Positions 59,943-64,000 of a stretch of DNA of 64,000 nucleotides are shown here, piece after piece. Made by a program: the position numbers and the translations under genes. Position 1 is the stretch's first letter. Every line of letters starts with the position of its first letter. Under the pieces are notes generated by a model, which was given only the letters and a program-made list of their open reading frames with translations, was not told where the DNA came from and did not search any database. The stretch comes from Botrimarina mediterranea (GTDB taxonomy: Bacteria; Planctomycetota; Planctomycetia; Pirellulales; Lacipirellulaceae). The DNA lies in contig NZ_CP036349.1 in NCBI RefSeq assembly GCF_007753265.1, positions 4,559,363 through 4,623,362 of the forward strand. Direction: 5' to 3'.

Positions 59943-61313
59943 TCAACGCTGATTCCGCACGGCAGCTGGGTTAGAAGAGACGGCCGCCTTCGGGATGTCA
60001 CGCACGAAAACTTCGCCGATATCTTGAGGCTTCGCCTCTTCATCGTCTGGCAATGTCCTGACCGAAAAATTCTTTCCACCGAGTCGTGTGGTAGTCCTTC
60101 TGCCCCGTCGCTCTACCGTCAACTGATAGTGTTCTGGGCGAACGCCATCAAACTGAAAGCTGCCGTCCACGGCAACAGGAACTGGTGGACTCCGATAGAG
60201 CTTGCCTACTTTAGACTTCATAAAAAGTTCGTAAGCAGTTGAGCCGTCGTGCCCATTGACTGCATATCGAACCGTGATATTCGCGTAGTCGAGCCCCGCT
60301 GGGAGATGACCGACGATCGACGTGCTACGCCCTAGAGTAAATCGGGTTGGCGCCCGCTCCGCCTCGACAAGTACCGACTGATAGGGATGGCCATACCAGT
60401 TGTGCGACGCTTCTGAAACTTGGTGAGAGAAGCTGGAGTAGCCGGGCGGAACCTTGTCGATGACGAACGCGCCGCTGGCGTCCGTCGTCAGGTATTCTTT
60501 CTGATACCTGATAAGCGGCGCAGCCTCGTTCAAATACTGAACGCAGAGCCTCACACCTGCATTCGGCAGGACGCCCCAATCAAGTTTACCCTCAATTCTC
60601 CCCCAAGGATGGAGCTTGAGATCGTCGCCCGCCTTGTACTCAGCCAAGGGCTTGGTGACGAACCCGGATGCATGGGCAACGACGATCCCCGCCGGCGGGA
60701 GATCATCAGGCAAAGCAAACCGGCCTTCGTCGTCGGTTTGGACAAGCGGCGGTGGATCCCAGATATCTTGTCCGTTGTCGTACTGCCAAAACGTCGTGTT
60801 GGATAACTGCCCCTCTTTTAACGTGATAGAACGGCAGTCTTGCGTTATGCCGACTTGAGCCGAACGAGCAGGCTCACCATCAGGCGTCAGGACGCGTCCA
60901 ACGATCCCCAAGTCGAGCTGCAACTTGATGGTCAACTTAACCGGCTGACCCGGCGTCACGACGGTGGCTGTATCGGGGATTCGTTCTGCATGATTTCGGG
61001 CAATCGGGACCGTCACAAACGGTTTGTAACCAGGCGATTCAATTCGTATGCACTGCACGTCGTACCCTTGCCTGCCATCACGTGGCCACTGCAACTTGCC
61101 GGCAGTACACTTGGTTATCGTATGATCCTGCCACGAGTAGCCTTTGCTTGCTTCGAGCCACCCCACGCCGACAAAGAATCGGGCGTCTTCGATTGGCTCG
61201 CCGGTCTCCGCATCGACGATTTCAGCGACGACGAGCGTGTGCTGGTCGATCGCTGAGGACATGTTTGCGATGGAGCACCACAATACTACCAGTTGCCAGC
61301 AAGGGCGAGACAT
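59943..61313 (-). CDS. Exported carboxypeptidase-regulatory-like repeat protein
   Basis: 456-residue exported protein, unknown role. The start at 61313 (MSRPCWQLVVLWCSIANMSSA) has GGAG 9 bases upstream and gives a signal peptide. The body is a chain of carboxypeptidase-regulatory-like beta-sandwich domains: VVAEIVDAETGEPIEDARFFVGV, GIVGRVLTPDGEPARSAQVGI, GRIEGKLDWGVLPNAGVRLCV and GYSSFSHQVSEASHNW. No catalytic domain is attached. The frame stays open upstream through argG, but that is antisense shadow. It is divergent from argG, with 240 bases between them. Confidence 0.8.
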   Translation of the reverse strand: MSRPCWQLVVLWCSIANMSSAIDQHTLVVAEIVDAETGEPIEDARFFVGVGWLEASKGYSWQDHTITKCTAGKLQWPRDGRQGYDVQCIRIESPGYKPFVTVPIARNHAERIPDTATVVTPGQPVKLTIKLQLDLGIVGRVLTPDGEPARSAQVGITQDCRSITLKEGQLSNTTFWQYDNGQDIWDPPPLVQTDDEGRFALPDDLPPAGIVVAHASGFVTKPLAEYKAGDDLKLHPWGRIEGKLDWGVLPNAGVRLCVQYLNEAAPLIRYQKEYLTTDASGAFVIDKVPPGYSSFSHQVSEASHNWYGHPYQSVLVEAERAPTRFTLGRSTSIVGHLPAGLDYANITVRYAVNGHDGSTAYELFMKSKVGKLYRSPPVPVAVDGSFQFDGVRPEHYQLTVERRGRRTTTRLGGKNFSVRTLPDDEEAKPQDIGEVFVRDIPKAAVSSNPAAVRNQR

Positions 61314-61553
61314 TCCGGAATCTCCGTAAGCTAACCAATAGGTCAAATGAGCCGCCGAACTTGTTGTACGCGGACTGTGTCTCCCCGGATACGCCAGCGG
61401 CCGAGCTTTCGGCTGCGTTGATCGAATCGCCGCGGCCGAAGGTAGCTTCCCCCGCCGCCCTCGCCGGCTTACGCTGAGGGGTCGTTTTTGGCGGCTTTCC
61501 GCCGTCCCTTGCCCCTGTCCCCGCGTCCCTCCCTCCACGTCCGTCCCTCCATC

Positions 61554-62768
61554 ATGCCCAGCTGCGTCCTCGCTTATTCTGGTGGCCTCGACACGTCCGT
61601 TATCCTTGGTTGGCTTCAGGACCAGGGGTACGACTGCCACTGCGTCTATGTCGATGTCGGGCAGCCGTGCGAAGACCGCCAGGCGATCCTGAAGAAGGCT
61701 CACGACTGCGGCGCCAAGAGCGCGCGGATTGTGGACGTGCAGGAGGAGATGATCCGCGACTTTGCCTTCCCGGTCCTCCAGTACCAAGCGAAGTACGAGG
61801 GGATCTACCTGCTCGGCACGTCGATCGCCCGGCCGATCATCGCCAAGGCGTGTCTGCAAGTGGCGCGTGAGGTTGGCGCCGAGGCGTTCGCCCACGGCGC
61901 GACCGGCAAGGGGAACGACCAGTGCCGCTTCCAGTTGGCGGCCGAGGCGCTCGACCCGACGGTGAAGATCATCGCGCCGTGGCGGATGAAGGAGTTCCGC
62001 GATTTGTTCCCGGGCCGCACCGAGATGATCGCCTACTGCGCCGAGAAGAACATCCCGGTGAAGGCGTCGACCTCGAAGCCGTACAGCTCGGACGAGAACT
62101 GCCTGCACATCAGCTACGAGGCGGGCGAGCTCGAAGAGGTTGATAACTGCGGCGTGAGCGTCCCCGACTTCGGCATGACCGTCTCGCCGCAAGAGGCGCC
62201 GGACAAGGTTGAAGAGGTGTCGGTCGGCTTCGAGTCGGGTGTGCCGGTGAGCGTCAACGGCAAGAAGCTGTCGGCACTAGAGGTGGTGCAAGAGTTGAAC
62301 ACGATCGCCGGGCGTAACGGCGTCGGGCGGATCGACATCGTCGAGAACCGCTTCGTCGGCATGAAGAGCCGTGGCGTCTACGAGGCGCCGGGCATGACCG
62401 TTCTCTACGCGGCCCACTTGCAGCTCGAGCAACTGACGCTTGACCGCGACTTGGTGAACCTGCGTGACCGGATCGCGCCGGAAGTGGCGCGCGACGTTTA
62501 CTATGGCTTCTGGTACACGGCGAAGATGGACGCGCTCTTGGCGTTCATCAAGGAAGCCCAGCAGCCGGTAACGGGCGAGATCAAGCTCGGCCTCTACAAA
62601 GGAACGATCGAAGTCCACGGCCGCACCAGCCCACAGAGCCTCTACGACGCGGCGGTGGCGAGCATGGAAGGGGGCGGCAGCTACGACCAAACCGACGCCG
62701 AAGGCTTCCTGCGTTTGCAAGGCCTACCGGGCCGCGTCCAGGGCACCGTGCGGCCTCGTGCTTATTGA
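61554..62768 (+). CDS. argG: Argininosuccinate synthase
   Basis: 404-residue ATP-dependent enzyme that joins citrulline and aspartate in arginine biosynthesis. ATG 61554 gives the canonical N-terminus VLAYSGGLDTSVILGWL with the PP-loop SGGLDTS (residues 9-15). Further signatures are GTSIARPIIAKACL and FAHGATGKGNDQCRFQ. Length is normal for the family. It is divergent from the carboxypeptidase-regulatory-like gene and ends 12 bases before a foldback element. No other arg gene is adjacent, so it is a single-gene unit. Confidence 0.96.
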   Translation: MPSCVLAYSGGLDTSVILGWLQDQGYDCHCVYVDVGQPCEDRQAILKKAHDCGAKSARIVDVQEEMIRDFAFPVLQYQAKYEGIYLLGTSIARPIIAKACLQVAREVGAEAFAHGATGKGNDQCRFQLAAEALDPTVKIIAPWRMKEFRDLFPGRTEMIAYCAEKNIPVKASTSKPYSSDENCLHISYEAGELEEVDNCGVSVPDFGMTVSPQEAPDKVEEVSVGFESGVPVSVNGKKLSALEVVQELNTIAGRNGVGRIDIVENRFVGMKSRGVYEAPGMTVLYAAHLQLEQLTLDRDLVNLRDRIAPEVARDVYYGFWYTAKMDALLAFIKEAQQPVTGEIKLGLYKGTIEVHGRTSPQSLYDAAVASMEGGGSYDQTDAEGFLRLQGLPGRVQGTVRPRAY

Positions 62769-62780
62769 GTCGATTTAGGT

Positions 62781-63029
62781 GAAGGAGATAGGGGGATGTT
62801 GGTGATAGGGGGGATCGCAAGCGGGTAGGACGCGAGGATGTACTTCGCTACGCCTTCATGTTGGCAAACTAGTTCATTATGGAGATGAGCAGGCAATCGC
62901 AGAGCGATTGCTATTTATCTCCACAAAGCTTTGCTATCGACTCACTCCTTCAAGCAACGCTGCCGGCTGGAACGCGCAATCCCTCCGCTTGCGATCCCCC
63001 CTATCACCAACATCCCCCTTATCTCCTTC
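62781..63029. repeat. 249-bp foldback element with 44-bp inverted ends
   Basis: The left arm (62781-62824) and right arm (62985-63029) are inverted copies that differ by a single inserted base, about 44 of 45 matching. The middle (about 160 bp) is AT-richer than its flanks and holds GCAATCGC-AGA-GCGATTGC (62893-62911). It has no coding frame and is unrelated to the 41.1/57.1-kb element. It fills the space between argG and the ABC permease and could terminate both strands. Near-identical arms suggest recent formation or selection on the hairpin. Confidence 0.88.
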
Positions 63030-63043
63030 CTCAATAGCGACCC

Positions 63044-64000
63044 GTGTACCTAACGCAGAATCCCGTCCTGCAGCATGAGTTGTTGGCGAATTTGCGCCGG
63101 CCGCGGGCGTTTTTGTTGTTGGCGGCTTATGTGGCGTTGCTGGGGGGGATCGTGCTGCTGGCTTGGCCGCAGCAGCGGGTTATTGATATGGCGCAGCCGG
63201 CCGAGGCGCAGCGGCTGGTGAATCTGTTCTTCTTGGGGCAGTACCTGCTGGCTTCGCTGATGGCGCCGAGCTTTGCGGCGGGGGCGATCACCGGTGAGAA
63301 GGAGCGGCTGTCGTTCGAGCAGCTGGTGGCGTCGCCGCTGCGGCCCGGGGCGGTGGTGCTCGGCAAGCTGCTGGCGTCGCTGACGCACTTGGCGGTGCTC
63401 GTGTTCTGCTCGCTGCCGATTGTGATGCTGTGTCTGCCGCTGGGTGGCGTCGGCTTCTACGACGTGGCGGCGGCTTATGTGGCGATGTTGTCGTCGATCG
63501 TGCTCTTCGGCATGGTGAGCTTGTGGGCGAGCAGCCTGTTTGGCCGGACCGCTGCGGCGCTGGTGGTGTCGTACCTGATGATCCTGCCGTTGGCTTTGGT
63601 GGGCGTGCTGGTGTGGATCGAGTTGCAGTCGCTCGGCGAAGCGCGGCTGTTAGTGGCGACGACCTTCGTGCCGGCCTTCTGCCTGGCGGGGTCGGTGGTG
63701 TTGTGGGACATGGCGCGGAAGCGGCTGCTTTACCCGCCCGACCTTGGCGCCGGCGGGCAGGACGTCGTTGACGTCGAGAGCGAATCGACCAAGGCGATCG
63801 GCCTGTACATCGACCGCGACGCGTTCCCCGACCGGCTCTTTGCGCCGCCGAAGCGGACTGACTTTCTGCCGGAGGGCGCCAACCCGATCTACGACAAGGA
63901 GATGCGTAGCGAGATCTTCAGCGGCGGGACGCTGATGCTGCGGATCGTGATCCAGATCTCGATGGTGCTGGCGATCCCGATCATGGGCTACTGCCTGTAC
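63044..64000 (+). CDS. ABC-2 type transporter permease, partial
   Basis: 319 codons are visible and the frame runs off the right edge. It starts at GTG 63044 (VYLTQNPVLQHELLANLRRP). Predicted membrane helices: FLLLAAYVALLGGIVLLAW, the LFFLGQYLLASLMAP stretch, LTHLAVLVFCSLPIVMLCLPL, VAMLSSIVLFGMVSLWASSLF and ALVVSYLMILPLALVGVL. Between them is ITGEKERLSFEQLVASPLRP, a motif typical of ABC-2 permeases of the gliding/Nat/CcmB-like type. The ATP-binding partner is not in the window and should lie to the right or upstream of argG. No clear ribosome site precedes the GTG, and the start lies 14 bases from the right arm of the foldback. Confidence 0.85.
   Translation, partial: MYLTQNPVLQHELLANLRRPRAFLLLAAYVALLGGIVLLAWPQQRVIDMAQPAEAQRLVNLFFLGQYLLASLMAPSFAAGAITGEKERLSFEQLVASPLRPGAVVLGKLLASLTHLAVLVFCSLPIVMLCLPLGGVGFYDVAAAYVAMLSSIVLFGMVSLWASSLFGRTAAALVVSYLMILPLALVGVLVWIELQSLGEARLLVATTFVPAFCLAGSVVLWDMARKRLLYPPDLGAGGQDVVDVESESTKAIGLYIDRDAFPDRLFAPPKRTDFLPEGANPIYDKEMRSEIFSGGTLMLRIVIQISMVLAIPIMGYCLY

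Noticed and set aside
61314-62192. Upstream extension of the minus-strand gene to 749 codons
   Set aside because: It is antisense to argG and has Val/Arg/Leu-rich shadow composition. The signal peptide and GGAG at 61313 mark the true start.

Overview
The window looks like a chromosomal piece of a planctomycete, most likely the Pirellulales / Lacipirellulaceae branch. The evidence is high GC content, five secreted proteins ending in PEP-CTERM sorting tails (four of them preceded by the dockerin-like GDYNxDGxVxAADYTVWRD block typical of this group), a DUF1559 pseudopilin-type protein, and a long MoxR/DUF58/BatA/VWA operon. No rRNA, intact tRNA, CRISPR array or complete insertion sequence was seen.

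Region by region. (1) 0.5-11.4 kb is a copper/silver-type metal resistance cluster, all on the plus strand: CusB-like adaptor, CusA-like RND pump with all three methionines of the Cu(I) site, a periplasmic protein with three 70-residue-spaced Cys domains, a MerR-family regulator with a textbook mer-type operator, an HMA + MauE/DoxX membrane fusion, a TolC/CusC-like outer-membrane channel and a Tat-exported multicopper oxidase. (2) 11.9-16.3 kb holds a PEP-CTERM protein made of NxxGxxAF repeats and, on the minus strand, an unusual fusion of a signal peptide, a cysteine-peptidase-like domain and a complete acyl-CoA dehydrogenase. (3) About 16.9-23.8 kb is a very GC-rich accessory island: small unknown genes, an ArdC-like protein, a frameshifted gene, an excisionase-like HTH protein, a DUF3560 protein and an N6-adenine-type methyltransferase. 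Five genes carry the same leader hairpin (GGCGCCC-4 nt-GGGCGCC), and three of those leaders are preceded by a palindromic operator placed at or between the -35 and -10 boxes. The island ends at a 3' fragment of a tRNA-Val gene followed by the N-terminal remnant of an integrase. (4) 25.4-40.9 kb is one long MoxR operon: AAA ATPase, DUF58, two VWA membrane proteins, a DUF4175-like coiled-coil protein, two related small secreted proteins, a prenyltransferase/terpene-cyclase-fold protein and a 1,033-residue protein ending in a TlpA thioredoxin domain. (5) 41.4-45.0 kb (minus) is a bifunctional PutA. (6) 45.3-53.5 kb is an exoprotein cluster with four more PEP-CTERM proteins, a DUF1559 protein and a small membrane protein. 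(7) 53.7-64 kb has a DNA-methylase remnant, a GH106-like glycosidase, the ergothioneine pair egtD-egtB, a secreted carboxypeptidase-regulatory-like protein, argG and the start of an ABC-2 permease.

How they work together: CusCBA would export Cu(I)/Ag(I) across both membranes, the multicopper oxidase would oxidise periplasmic Cu(I), and the MerR unit would switch on at least itself and the HMA/MauE protein. The MoxR operon encodes an ATPase plus VWA scaffold complex at the inner membrane together with its exported partners. The leader hairpins and operators of the island point to a small coordinately silenced regulon, and this is the best candidate for an undescribed system here. Two ~270-bp foldback elements (41.1 and 57.1 kb) and a different 249-bp foldback (62.8 kb) look like non-autonomous repeats.
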